Below, in pieces: positions 33,947-42,095 of a stretch of 64,000 bases of DNA. Position 1 is the first letter of the stretch. Every line of letters begins with the position of its first letter. The DNA comes from Umezawaea tangerina (GTDB lineage Bacteria > Actinomycetota > Actinomycetes > Mycobacteriales > Pseudonocardiaceae). The stretch spans positions 248,001 to 312,000 of the forward strand of contig NZ_PVTF01000005.1 in the NCBI RefSeq assembly GCF_003002815.1, written 5' to 3'. The notes under the pieces were generated by a model that was not told the origin of the DNA, made no database searches, and was given only the letters and a program-made list of their open reading frames with translations. The position numbers were made by a program, and so were the translations under genes.

Positions 33947-34600
33947 TCATCGAGCGGACTTCCTGCTCGTGACGACCGTCCACAGGATCAGTCCGGCGTA
34001 CACGACGACCATGAGCGCCTGGGAGAAGTTGGCCGCGGCGCCGATCGGCAGCAGGTAGATGGCCGCGACGCGGAGTCCGGACTCGGCCAGCAGGACGAAC
34101 CCCCAGACCAGGGAGACGCGGACCCAGCGGGCGCGCAGGGCACCGGTTCGGATGGCGGCCTCGAACTCCTCGTGCCGCGCCGGTCCGGCGGACCGGGCGA
34201 AGCGCTGGGCCGCGTAGAAGGCGATCGGGCGTTTGACGAGGCAGCTGACCACCAGGACCAGGCCCGCGGCACCGGACATCGCCGAGTCCTTGGCGAGGAT
34301 GAACCTGGCGTCGCCGGTGAGGAAGGTCAACGCGAAGCCCACACCGAACATCGCGAGCAGGAACAGTGCGAACGGGTCCAGTCGGCGTTGCCGCACCGCC
34401 ACCCACAGCACCCGCAGTCCGGCGACGACGGTCCCGGTGAGCAGGGCGACGTACGTACTGGCACCGAGCAGTTCGGCGGCGAAGTAGGCGAGGACCGACA
34501 GCCCCATGTCGAGGAACAGCACGCCGACCAGCCCGCGTGCGGCCGGACCGGCGGGTTCGCGGCTCACGGTGGTGGCGTGATCGGACGAGGTCGAAGGCAT
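33947..34600 (-). CDS. VC0807-family integral membrane protein
   Basis: ATG at 34600, after GGGGAG on the same strand; 217 aa with about six membrane helices. The pattern resembles VC0807/DUF3159-type proteins, common in actinobacteria and of unknown biochemical role: FLTGDARFILAKDSAMSG in the middle, VKRPIAFYAAQRFAR, and a C-terminal SQALMVVVYAGLILW helix. The promoter-side gap faces the histidine kinase gene on the other strand, so the kinase system might control it. That link is inferred only from adjacency. Confidence 0.8.
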   Translation of the reverse strand: MPSTSSDHATTVSREPAGPAARGLVGVLFLDMGLSVLAYFAAELLGASTYVALLTGTVVAGLRVLWVAVRQRRLDPFALFLLAMFGVGFALTFLTGDARFILAKDSAMSGAAGLVLVVSCLVKRPIAFYAAQRFARSAGPARHEEFEAAIRTGALRARWVRVSLVWGFVLLAESGLRVAAIYLLPIGAAANFSQALMVVVYAGLILWTVVTSRKSAR

Positions 34601-34741
34601 GGGTGCTCCCCAAGGTGGTCGTGGTGGGATCGCGTTTCCCTTGCCGTGAAAGGGATTCCGGTTGGAGAACGCGTCCTGTTCCGGTCGTCGCCGACGTTAC
34701 GGAGCCTGCGGCTTCCCGTCGTGGGGTGAGCGCCGTAGGTT

Positions 34742-34765
34742 CGGGTGGAGGAAGTTCTCCACCCG
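34742..34765. promoter_or_regulatory. Perfect 9-bp-arm palindrome upstream of kinase gene
   Basis: CGGGTGGAG (34742-34750) and CTCCACCCG (34757-34765) flank the loop GAAGTT. The dyad lies about 50 bp before the kinase start in the divergent region with the VC0807-type gene. It could be an operator for the response regulator or an RNA hairpin; neither is shown. Confidence 0.45.
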
Positions 34766-34813
34766 GACTACAGCGCGTGCCGCAGGACGTCGGGTCCGGT
34801 CGGCCGTACCTTG

Positions 34814-35968
34814 GTGGACGTGACCAGGTTCGAGACGACCGCGGTGGAAAGCCGGTTCCGGGAGGGACTGGTCCTGCCGTTCCTCGTGCTCGTCTCGATC
34901 GCCGTCACCGTCGTCCGGTGGCCCGGTGGTGTCGTGCTCCCGGCGGTCGCGCTGCCCCTGTTCGTCCTGGTCTCGATCACCGCGGTCGGGGTCCTGCTGC
35001 CCTGGCGGTGGTTGACCGGACGTCGTCTGCTGGTCGCGATGACCGCGTACATGCTGCTCGGCGCGTTGCTGCTGCCGCTCGCGCACGCGACGACGGCGGT
35101 GCTGCTCCCCTACAGCGCGGCCGCCACGGCCGGTGGGGTTCTCGTCTCGCGCAAGGCGGCCACCTGGTTGGCCGCGGCGGGCGCACTGGTCGCGGCCTGC
35201 GCGACCCTGGTCGTCGGGCACCTCGCGCCCGCCACGCCGCAATGGCCGTGGTGGATCGCGCTGACCGTGGGCCTGCCGGTCTACGGCGGCATCGCCAACC
35301 GCGCCCGGCTCGACGCCCTGCGCAACGCGCGACGCGCCGCGGAGGAGGCGCTGCGGGCGAGCGAGTCCGAAGCACGCGAGGCGGCCCTGCTGGAGCGCGG
35401 CCGCATCGCCCGCGAGATCCACGACGTCCTCGGCCACTCGCTGTCCGGGATCGCGCTCCAGCTGGACATGGCCGACGCCCTGCGCGGCAACGGCTGCGAC
35501 GAGGAGGCGGCCGCCGCCGTCCGCCGCGCTCGCGCGTTGGCGGTCGACAGCATCAGCGAGACCCGCCGGGCCGTGCACGCCCTGCGCGAGAGCACCCTGC
35601 CCCTGCCGGAGACGCTGGGCCGCCTCGCCGAGCACAACGCGGTGGACTTCGCGATCGACGGCGAGGTCGCGCCGGTCGGCGTCGAAGCGGCCCACACGGT
35701 GGTCCGCGTGGCGCAGGAAGCCCTGACCAACACCGCCAAGCACGCTCCGGGCGCGCCCCGCACCCTGCGCCTGGCGTTCGTCGACGACCGCGTCACCCTG
35801 ACCGTGCACAACGGGCCCGCCACCGCGGAACGCGGCGGCGAGCCGGCCGGTGGCACCGGTGTCGGCCTGGTCGGCATGCGCGAACGCGCCGCCCTGCTCG
35901 GTGGCACGCTGAAGGCCGAGCCCGCCCAGGACGGCGGCTGGACCGTGGAACTGGAGCTGCCCCGATGA
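34814..35968 (+). CDS. Membrane sensor histidine kinase (HisKA_3 type)
   Basis: The GTG at 34814 gives 384 aa; GTG at 34820 is equally possible, and TACCTT at 34807 could be a -10 for a leaderless transcript. Five or six N-terminal helices (for example FLVLVSIAVTVVRWP and LLVAMTAYMLLGALLLPLA) are followed by a coiled linker. Phosphoacceptor motif: RIAREIHDVLGHSLSGIALQ. ATPase motifs: EALTNTAKHA, GTGVGLVGMRERAALLGG. It overlaps the response-regulator gene by 4 bp. The sensor has no outside domain, as in envelope-stress or drug-responsive kinases. Confidence 0.92.
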   Translation: MDVTRFETTAVESRFREGLVLPFLVLVSIAVTVVRWPGGVVLPAVALPLFVLVSITAVGVLLPWRWLTGRRLLVAMTAYMLLGALLLPLAHATTAVLLPYSAAATAGGVLVSRKAATWLAAAGALVAACATLVVGHLAPATPQWPWWIALTVGLPVYGGIANRARLDALRNARRAAEEALRASESEAREAALLERGRIAREIHDVLGHSLSGIALQLDMADALRGNGCDEEAAAAVRRARALAVDSISETRRAVHALRESTLPLPETLGRLAEHNAVDFAIDGEVAPVGVEAAHTVVRVAQEALTNTAKHAPGAPRTLRLAFVDDRVTLTVHNGPATAERGGEPAGGTGVGLVGMRERAALLGGTLKAEPAQDGGWTVELELPR

Positions 35969-36606
35969 TCACCCTGGTGGTCGCCGACGACCAGGCGACC
36001 GTCCGCGAGGCACTCGCGGTGATGCTCGACCTCGCCCCGGACGTGAGTGTCGTGGCCACCGCGACCAACGGCGCGGAAGCCGTCGAGGCCGCCGCGCGGC
36101 ACCACCCGGACGTGCTGCTGATGGACCTCAACATGCCGGTCATGGGCGGCGTCGAGGCGACCGGCCGGATCCACGCCTCGGACCGGGCCACCACCGTCCT
36201 CGTCCTGACGACCTTCGACGACGACTCGTCGATCCTGGCCGCGCTGCAGGCGGGGGCGAGCGGGTACCTGACCAAGGAGGCGGGTCGCGAGACGATCCTG
36301 CAGGCCGTGCGCGCTGCCGCCCAGGGGCAGGCCGTGCTCTCCCCCGAGGTCCAGCGGCGGCTGCTCGCCCTCGCCTCGCGGACGGCGTCACAGCCCGATG
36401 GGGACGACTTCGGGCTGACCGGTCGTGAGCTGGAGGTCCTGGGCTTGATCGGGGACGGGCTGCGGAACCCGGAGATCGCCTCCCGGTTGGTGATCAGCGA
36501 GGCCACGGTGAAGACGCACATCAACAACCTGTTCGCCAAGGCCGGTTTCCACTCCCGCGCCGACGCCGTCCGGTACGCGCTTCGACACCGGTCCGGTTCG
36601 GGATGA
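35965..36606 (+). CDS. NarL/FixJ-family response regulator
   Basis: ATG at 35965, ATGA overlap with the kinase; 213 aa. The receiver starts ITLVVADDQATVREA, with Asp in VLLMDLNMPVMGG and Lys in GYLTKEAGRETI. The LuxR-type helix-turn-helix is LTGRELEVLGLIGDGLRN with ATVKTHINNLFAKAGF. It is the partner of the preceding kinase. A hairpin candidate follows 28 bp after the stop. Confidence 0.93.
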   Translation: MITLVVADDQATVREALAVMLDLAPDVSVVATATNGAEAVEAAARHHPDVLLMDLNMPVMGGVEATGRIHASDRATTVLVLTTFDDDSSILAALQAGASGYLTKEAGRETILQAVRAAAQGQAVLSPEVQRRLLALASRTASQPDGDDFGLTGRELEVLGLIGDGLRNPEIASRLVISEATVKTHINNLFAKAGFHSRADAVRYALRHRSGSG

Positions 36607-36633
36607 CCTGACCGCGTTTCCCGGCGATCAGCC

Positions 36634-36659
36634 CGGAACCGCCCGTCGAGCCGGTTCCG
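36634..36659 (+). terminator. Hairpin after the two-component operon
   Basis: CGGAACCG (36634-36641) and CGGTTCCG (36652-36659) form an 8-bp perfect stem with a 10-nt loop, 28 bp after the response-regulator stop. No T tract follows. Confidence 0.55.
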
Positions 36660-36915
36660 CTTGCGTCCCAATTGGTTCCTCACCAACCGCCAGCGGATCA
36701 TCGGACATCGAGGACGCGTTTCCCTGTGACCACAAGCGCTTGACGAGGTCGCCGTGCAGGGCGGAAGATCCACACGGTGGTTCGGCCGTCCTCGGCGGCA
36801 CGAGCGGACCACCCCTATTTCGGCGCGCAATCACCCGGTTCGGTGGACACCGGGTGCGGAGGCTCGCTAGCGTCGCACGTTCTGTGATCATCGGAGTGCG
36901 GCGTTAAGGGGCAGG
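36660..36915. other. Intergenic stretch before the WXG100-type locus
   Basis: About 255 bp with no supported gene. It must contain the promoter for the operon starting at 36916. No convincing -35/-10 pair was identified. Confidence 0.45.
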
Positions 36916-37746
36916 GTGGAGCGGGACGACGACTTCGAGGGCCCACTCGGCGAGCAACGCAGGTGGCTGGCCCACGTCCGGGCAGGCGGTGCCCCACCAC
37001 CGGTGCAGTACGAGTTGGAGGACTCGGTCGGCACGGCCGGTGACGGTGCGGTCCGGGTGGTGGTGCGGGACCGGCGGATCTTCTCGGTCGCGGTCGACCC
37101 CGGCGTGTGCGGGCAGCACCCCGCCACCGTCTCGGAACTGTTGCGGGAGGCCGTCAACGCCGCGCTGGCGCAGTCGCTGATCGACACCCCGGCCGCGGTG
37201 GACCCCGGTCCCGACCTCAACGCGCTGGGCGAGCAGTTGGGGGAGTTCGCCCGGCAGGGTGAGCAGGCGCTGCGCGGGATCCAGGCCGCGCTGGACGCGT
37301 CGATGGCGAAGCTGGCGGGCAGGACCGGGATGCGCGGCGACACCTCGCCCCAGTACGTCGACTACCTGTTCCAGGACGCGCTGGACGTGGTGAACTCCGC
37401 GCGGAACTCGCTGGCGGCGGCCCCGTTGCCGCCCAGCGTCGGCGAAGGTCGTGACGAGACCGAAGAGGTCTTCGCCACCATCACCGACGGCGAGCTGACC
37501 ACGATCGAGGTCACCCCCTTCGCCGTGCAGCTCTCCCCCGCCGAACTGGGGTACGCGGTGCTCGAGGCGGTCAACGCCGCGCTCGACGAGTGGGAGCAGG
37601 AGGCCGCCGCCGCTCCACGGGCGGGGCTGGACGTCGAGGCTTTGCGCCAGATCAGCGACCGCGCCGGGAAAGTCGGCGAGCAGAGCATGCAGCACCTGCG
37701 CGCCTACACGACCAGCATGACCTCGATCATGCGCAACATCGACTAG
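36916..37746 (+). CDS. Tandem YbaB/EbfC-like domain protein of WXG100-type locus
   Basis: GTG at 36916; 276 aa. Two related halves are visible. The first has VRVVVRDRRIFSVAVDPG and SELLREAVNAALAQ. The second has VFATITDGELTTIEVTP and GYAVLEAVNAALDEWEQ. Each resembles a YbaB/EbfC domain, a small dimeric fold that in actinobacteria is often encoded with ESX/WXG100 substrates. Between them is a helical region with a long amphipathic stretch. It is the first gene of a five-gene set running to 39519 and may chaperone the secreted partners. Confidence 0.7.
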   Translation: MERDDDFEGPLGEQRRWLAHVRAGGAPPPVQYELEDSVGTAGDGAVRVVVRDRRIFSVAVDPGVCGQHPATVSELLREAVNAALAQSLIDTPAAVDPGPDLNALGEQLGEFARQGEQALRGIQAALDASMAKLAGRTGMRGDTSPQYVDYLFQDALDVVNSARNSLAAAPLPPSVGEGRDETEEVFATITDGELTTIEVTPFAVQLSPAELGYAVLEAVNAALDEWEQEAAAAPRAGLDVEALRQISDRAGKVGEQSMQHLRAYTTSMTSIMRNID

Positions 37747-37759
37747 GGGGGGCAGCACC

Positions 37760-38086
37760 ATGGCCAACGGGATGAGCATCAACACCCAGGTGATCAGCGG
37801 TTCCGCCGATCAGCTGCTGGGAATGGGCGAGGCGCTGGGCAAGGAGGTCGAGTCGTTCCGGAGCCAGGTCGACGCGCTGGCCGACGCGTTCGGCGGCGAC
37901 GACCTCGGGTCGGCGTTGGGCATGATCTACCAGATCGTGTCGGAGGCCGCGTTCGACTCCTTCGCCGACAACGCCGAGGGCCTGAGCGAGATCGGCCAGA
38001 ACCTCCAGGGCATGGCCGACGACTACTCGACCGTCGACACCGCCAACAGCGACATGTTCCGGGAACTGCAGGGGGAACTGTCATGA
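37760..38086 (+). CDS. WXG100-like (ESAT-6 superfamily) protein
   Basis: ATG at 37760 after AGGGGGGG; 108 aa, the typical size. It is all-helical with hydrophilic heptads (LGKEVESFRSQVDALADAF, then SEIGQNLQGMADDYSTVD). The WxG turn is not literal; AFGGDDLG occupies that place. Such proteins form helical-hairpin dimers exported by type VII secretion. It overlaps the next gene by 4 bp, which suggests that the two products pair. Confidence 0.78.
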   Translation: MANGMSINTQVISGSADQLLGMGEALGKEVESFRSQVDALADAFGGDDLGSALGMIYQIVSEAAFDSFADNAEGLSEIGQNLQGMADDYSTVDTANSDMFRELQGELS

Positions 38087-38583
38087 CCACCGGAATGATG
38101 CTGCCGCCTGAGCTGTCCGGGCTGCTCAACACACTCGGCTTCAACTGGCCCACGAGCGACGAGGGCAAGCTCTTCGACCTCGGCGGCCTGTGGTCGGGCT
38201 TCTCCGAACGCCTCGGCCCGATCGCCGCCGAGGCCGACGCCCAGGCCATGCAGGTGCTGAACGCGAACACCGGCGAGGCCGTGGAGAAGTTCAAGTCGTT
38301 CTGGACCGACGGCGAGGCACCGAAGCAGAACCTCGACGACGGGGCCACCGCCTCCTCGCTGGTCGGTGCCGGCCTCTACGTCTGCGCGGGTGTCGTCATC
38401 GCGCTCAAGGTCACGGTGGTCGTGCAGCTGGTCATGCTCGCCGTGCAGATCGCCCAGGCCATCGCCACCGCGATCCCGACGTTCGGCGCCTCGCTGCTGG
38501 AGATCCCGATCTTCAAGGAGATCGTCTCCCTCCTGCTCGACCAGGCGCTCGACTTCGCCATCAACCAGGTGCTCAGTGCCTAG
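38083..38583 (+). CDS. WXG100-like toxin N-terminal (delivery) module
   Basis: ATG at 38083 in an ATGA overlap; 166 aa. The first ~85 residues form a helical region with NWPTSDEGKLFDLGGLWSG, like the N-terminal part of large type VII-secreted toxins. Residues about 90-140 are strongly hydrophobic (VCAGVVIALKVTVVVQLVML, then LAVQIAQAIATAIP). It stops with TAG at 38581-38583, 8 bp into the following toxin-domain frame. In comparable systems this module and the toxin are one polypeptide, so the split may be a frameshift. Confidence 0.72.
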   Translation: MTTGMMLPPELSGLLNTLGFNWPTSDEGKLFDLGGLWSGFSERLGPIAAEADAQAMQVLNANTGEAVEKFKSFWTDGEAPKQNLDDGATASSLVGAGLYVCAGVVIALKVTVVVQLVMLAVQIAQAIATAIPTFGASLLEIPIFKEIVSLLLDQALDFAINQVLSA

Positions 38584-39076
38584 GCGCAGGCCGCCCAGGG
38601 CGGGCAAGACCACCTCCGGTGCCGGGATCTTCACCCCCATCGGCAAGAGCCTGCGCAAGAGCCGACGCCCGGCCGGGTCCAACGTCAAGGTGCTCGACGT
38701 CGGCAAGTACGGCGACCTCAAGAAGCGCGAGAAGGTCGGCGACAAGCTCGAGCACGACCACATCCCGTCCTCGGCCGCCCTCAAGAAAGCCGAGGAGAAG
38801 AGGCTCGGCCGCAAGCTCACCTCGAAGGAGCTGGCGGAGATCCACCGCCAGGGGACCGCGATCGAGATCCCGAGTAAGGTCCACGCCAAGAGCGACACCT
38901 ACCGGGGGAAGAACACCAAGAGCCAGATCGACTCCGACGCGGCCGACCTCAGCGCGGCGGCGAAGCGCGACTACGCTACCACCCGCAAGAACCTCATCGC
39001 CGACGGGCACTCACCGGCGGATGTGGACGCCGCCCTCGACGAGATGCGAAGGCTGAACAAGAAAAAGGGAATATGA
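38576..39076 (+). CDS. Putative nuclease toxin domain (DHIPS motif)
   Basis: The GTG at 38576 is the first start in frame and overlaps the upstream gene by 8 bp; 166 aa. A basic linker (PRRRPPRAGKTT) leads to a domain with GDKLEHDHIPSSAAL, IEIPSKVHAKSDTYRGKNT and a helical, Lys-rich end. The HDHIPS and later His suggest an HNH/EndoVII-like nuclease of the polymorphic-toxin kind; that assignment is tentative. It is followed, with a 4-bp overlap, by a small acidic protein expected to be its immunity partner. Confidence 0.62.
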   Translation: MPRRRPPRAGKTTSGAGIFTPIGKSLRKSRRPAGSNVKVLDVGKYGDLKKREKVGDKLEHDHIPSSAALKKAEEKRLGRKLTSKELAEIHRQGTAIEIPSKVHAKSDTYRGKNTKSQIDSDAADLSAAAKRDYATTRKNLIADGHSPADVDAALDEMRRLNKKKGI

Positions 39077-39519
39077 CCACAGTGAGCGGCGAGGTAGCCG
39101 TGTTCTTGGACGCCCTGGGGAACCGCAAGGACAACAGCAAGATCCTGAACGCGATCGTGCTCGTGGGTCCCCGCATGGAGACGGTGGAGTTCGACACCGA
39201 GGGCGAGCGTTCCGTGTACTACCTGTTCAAGCCAGCGGGAACGGAACTGCTGTTCGAGGACGACGTCCTGGTGTCGGTGCTGGTGCGCACGCAGCCCGAC
39301 GCCGACGACGACACCTTCGACGTCTACCCGCGTCCCGAGTCGCTCGTGGACGGTCTGTCCGCCACCGCGGACCGCTCCCAGGTCACGGCGTTCCTCGGCA
39401 CCCCGGAGCGCGCGGGCGCGGGGTTCGACCGGTACGAGGTCAACGGGCGCTACCTGCACTTCGAGTTCGCCCCGAACGGCCGGGTCGCCAAGATCTCCGC
39501 TCTCGTCGAGCCGGTCTGA
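39073..39519 (+). CDS. Putative immunity protein
   Basis: ATG at 39073, ATGA overlap with the toxin gene; 148 aa. It is strand-rich and acidic with no recognised family (blocks ILNAIVLVGPRMETVEFD and FLGTPERAGAGFDRYEVNG). An acidic, small, cytosolic protein directly after a basic toxin domain is the usual signature of an immunity gene. The role is inferred entirely from position and charge. Confidence 0.55.
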   Translation: MTTVSGEVAVFLDALGNRKDNSKILNAIVLVGPRMETVEFDTEGERSVYYLFKPAGTELLFEDDVLVSVLVRTQPDADDDTFDVYPRPESLVDGLSATADRSQVTAFLGTPERAGAGFDRYEVNGRYLHFEFAPNGRVAKISALVEPV

Positions 39520-39639
39520 ACGACGCCGCGCGCTCGACCGGCGTCCGATCCAGCCGGTGTCGAACCCGTGGAACAGGCGGAGAACCGGGGCCGGCCGCAC
39601 CGGCCCCGATCCCCTGCTCACCGCAACGAAGCCACCCGC

Positions 39640-40686
39640 TCAGGTGGCGGGCACAAGCAGGGGGTCGAGCAGGGTGCGGTCGCCGTCGATGCCGTGGCCC
39701 AGCGCGGCGGTGACGTCCTCGTGCGGGGTTCCCAGCCGGACCGCGCTGACCTCGTCCAGGTGCCGGTAGTGCTGATCGTCGAGTTCCAGGTGGAGTGACC
39801 GCAGGTACTCCTCCAGCTGGGCCGGGGTGCGGGGGCCGACGATCGGGATCAGGGCCGTGGAGGCCTGCGCGGCCCGGCGGCGCAGCCAGGCCAGGGAGAC
39901 CTGGACCGGGCTGGTGCCGAGCTCCTCGGCGATCGCGAGCACGGCGTCGACGACGGCGGTGCGCTGCCCGGTGCCCTCGATCGCGTCGCCCTTGGCGGTC
40001 AGCCGTCCTCGTTCACCCTGCCGGTACTTCCCGGTGAGCAGCCCACCCGCCAGCGGTGAGTACAGGACCACCCCCAGGCCGTGGGCCTGCGCCATCGGCA
40101 ACAGCTCCCGCTCGGCGGACCGTTCGGCCAGGCTGTACTCCGTCTGGATGCCGACCACCGGGGCGAGCCCGCGCAGGTCGGCGTGGACCGCGGCACCGGC
40201 GACCCGCCAAGCGGGGAAGTTGGACAGGCCGCCGTGCAGGATCTTGCCCGCGCGGATCAGGTCGTCGAACCCGGCCAGGATCTCCTCGATCGGCGTGACG
40301 CCGTCGGGGAAGTGCGGCATGAGGACGTCGACGTGGTCGGTGTCCAGGCGGCGCAGGCTCGCTTCGAGGGAGCGGACCATGATCTTGCGGCTGTTGCCGG
40401 TCGTACCGGGCCTGGGCTCGGCTTGCCTCGTCCCGCTGTACTTGGTGATGACCACGAAGTCGTCGCGCCGACGCCCGAGCAGGCCGCCGAGCGCGGTCTC
40501 GGCCTGCCCGTCCTGGTAGACGTTGGACGTGTCGAACGTGGTGCCGCCCGCGGCGACGAAAGCCTCGAAGATCCGCCGTGAGGCCTCCGGGCCCGCGCCG
40601 GTGTCCGACGTGCTGAAGTTCGCCGTCCCGAGCACGTACTGCGACACGCGCAGTCCGGTCAGACGCCCGAAGGTCTGGTAGCGCAT
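39640..40686 (-). CDS. Aldo/keto reductase
   Basis: ATG at 40686 after AGGAGGAG; 348 aa. Tetrad: Asp in TTFDTSN with Tyr in VYQDGQAETAL, Lys in VVITKYSGT, and His in DVLMPHFPDG. The cofactor block is LIPIVGPRTPAQLEEYL. It is clearly related to the reductase at 19853-20863 (shared TGNSRK, GLSNFPAWRVA and IQTEYSL blocks). Upstream is a near-palindromic AGCGAGCGCTCACT that may be a TetR-type operator, although no TetR gene is adjacent. Confidence 0.92.
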   Translation of the reverse strand: MRYQTFGRLTGLRVSQYVLGTANFSTSDTGAGPEASRRIFEAFVAAGGTTFDTSNVYQDGQAETALGGLLGRRRDDFVVITKYSGTRQAEPRPGTTGNSRKIMVRSLEASLRRLDTDHVDVLMPHFPDGVTPIEEILAGFDDLIRAGKILHGGLSNFPAWRVAGAAVHADLRGLAPVVGIQTEYSLAERSAERELLPMAQAHGLGVVLYSPLAGGLLTGKYRQGERGRLTAKGDAIEGTGQRTAVVDAVLAIAEELGTSPVQVSLAWLRRRAAQASTALIPIVGPRTPAQLEEYLRSLHLELDDQHYRHLDEVSAVRLGTPHEDVTAALGHGIDGDRTLLDPLLVPAT

Positions 40687-40741
40687 GCGGCTCCTCCTGG
40701 AGTCCGGTGTGGCAAGGCCGGGCTCCAACAGTAGCAAATAA

Positions 40742-40755
40742 AGCGAGCGCTCACT
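40742..40755. promoter_or_regulatory. TetR-type operator candidate AGCGAGCGCTCACT
   Basis: The 14-bp sequence at 40742-40755 is a dyad with 6 of 7 pairs matching around GAGC/GCTC, the commonest TetR-type operator shape. On the minus strand it lies just upstream of TACTGT (near 40730), which would be the -10 of the reductase gene. The surrounding 60 bp are AT-rich for this window. Confidence 0.5.
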
Positions 40756-40824
40756 CTCTATAAGCGGGTGACTCAGACCATCTCCACGCCCACATGAGCA
40801 CAGAACGAAGAGTGATCTTTCATT

Positions 40825-41436
40825 TTACGAGCCGAAGCCGGTCCGGCTTTCGTCAAGGCACCAGTCGAGGACGCCGGGCCAGGGGCCGTAGCCGTCCCCA
40901 GGCGTGATGTGCCCGGCACCGGGCAGGAAGTCGACGCCGACGCCGAGCTCCTTCGCCCACGTGGCCGCGTCGACGGGTGCGTACGGGTCGGTCGTCGAGA
41001 TGACCGCGCGCAGCGGCTTGTCCGACGCGGCGGCCACCCGCTCCGGATCGACGTCCGGAACGGCGAACTCCTCGTTGCGGTTCTCCGCGCAGAAAGCCTG
41101 CTCCCCCAAGGGCGAGACGAGCAGCACCCGATCCACCCGCAGCTCGTCCGGCAGGTTCTGCGCTGCCCGCAACCACAGCGCCGTGCCGAGCGAATGCGCC
41201 ACCACAACCCGTTCCCGGTCACCGAGCTGCGCCAGCTCGGCGCGCAGGAGCTCGGTCCAGGTGCCCAGAGACGGCCGGTCGGGCGCGGGGAACTGCGGGT
41301 ACAGCACCTGCTCGCCACGTCGGCGAAGCGACTCGGCCAACCACCACATCCAGTGCTCCTTCGGACGGTGGTTGTCCAGGCCGTGCAGGAGCAGGAAGCG
41401 GCGAACAGGCGGCTTCGGAAGGGAGATGTCGGTCAT
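40825..41436 (-). CDS. Small alpha/beta hydrolase (RBBP9/YdeN family)
   Basis: ATG at 41436; 203 aa, the family's length. It starts with RRFLLLHGLDNHRPKEHWM, has the nucleophile elbow VVVAHSLGTALWLR (Ser in HSLG), the acid in ISTTDPYAPVD and the His in LPGAGHITPGDGYG. The triad is intact, so it is probably an active serine hydrolase. Natural substrates of this family are poorly known. The ribosome-binding site is weak. Confidence 0.88.
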   Translation of the reverse strand: MTDISLPKPPVRRFLLLHGLDNHRPKEHWMWWLAESLRRRGEQVLYPQFPAPDRPSLGTWTELLRAELAQLGDRERVVVAHSLGTALWLRAAQNLPDELRVDRVLLVSPLGEQAFCAENRNEEFAVPDVDPERVAAASDKPLRAVISTTDPYAPVDAATWAKELGVGVDFLPGAGHITPGDGYGPWPGVLDWCLDESRTGFGS

Positions 41437-41496
41437 CCACGTTTCTTTCTCGCATGGTTCGACTGGGAAAAAGCCCGCGCTGCCCACCACAGGCAG

Positions 41497-42006
41497 CTAC
41501 GACGACGGTCCGGACTCCCGCTTGCGGCTCGCGTGCACCCGCGCTTTCATGCGGTTCCCGCACACGGCCATCGAGCACCACTTGGCGGTCCCCGGACGAC
41601 TGCGATCGATGAGGAAGAGGTTGCACCGCGTGTTCGCACACGCGCGCAGACGGCCGGGCATCTCCTCTTCCACCAGGGACCACGCCATCACGACCCGGAC
41701 CGCCAGACGCCGATGCGGTGGCGCGACGAGCTCCCAGTCCAGTCCGGTCGGGGTCGCCTCCGGAACGAGGACTGTCTTCTCCAGCAACGAGTTGAGCTCA
41801 CCCGTCGCGTCGGCGCGACCTCGGATGAGATCCTGCAAAGCCTCGCGCACACTCCGGAGATGAGCGAGCTCGCCAGGGGTTCCGGTGCCGCCGTACCGCG
41901 TGGCGAGCTCCTTCCCCGCCTCGCCCACGAGCTGTTCGGTTCGGACGCCGTCGACGACCGGCGCGCTGTTGAGCACGGCCAGCAGCAGGTCTTCGTCTTG
42001 CGGCAT
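41497..42006 (-). CDS. CGNR zinc-finger transcriptional regulator
   Basis: The ATG at 42006 is preferred because GGAGAAAG lies at the right distance; a GTG at 42039 would add 11 residues. 169 aa. The N-terminal ABATE-like helical domain is followed by the zinc finger LRACANTRCNLFLIDRSR and KWCSMAVCGNRMKAR, the CGNR signature with four Cys. Such proteins are probable stress-related regulators. The nearby alpha/beta hydrolase gene lies downstream on the same strand, 60 bp away. Confidence 0.88.
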   Translation of the reverse strand: MPQDEDLLLAVLNSAPVVDGVRTEQLVGEAGKELATRYGGTGTPGELAHLRSVREALQDLIRGRADATGELNSLLEKTVLVPEATPTGLDWELVAPPHRRLAVRVVMAWSLVEEEMPGRLRACANTRCNLFLIDRSRPGTAKWCSMAVCGNRMKARVHASRKRESGPSS

Positions 42007-42095
42007 CAGGACTTTCTCCGTCGTCGGGGTGACGGTCACGCTACCGGCACACTAACCGGTAAACAAGCCCGAAGCAGAATCAGCACCGAAGCAGG

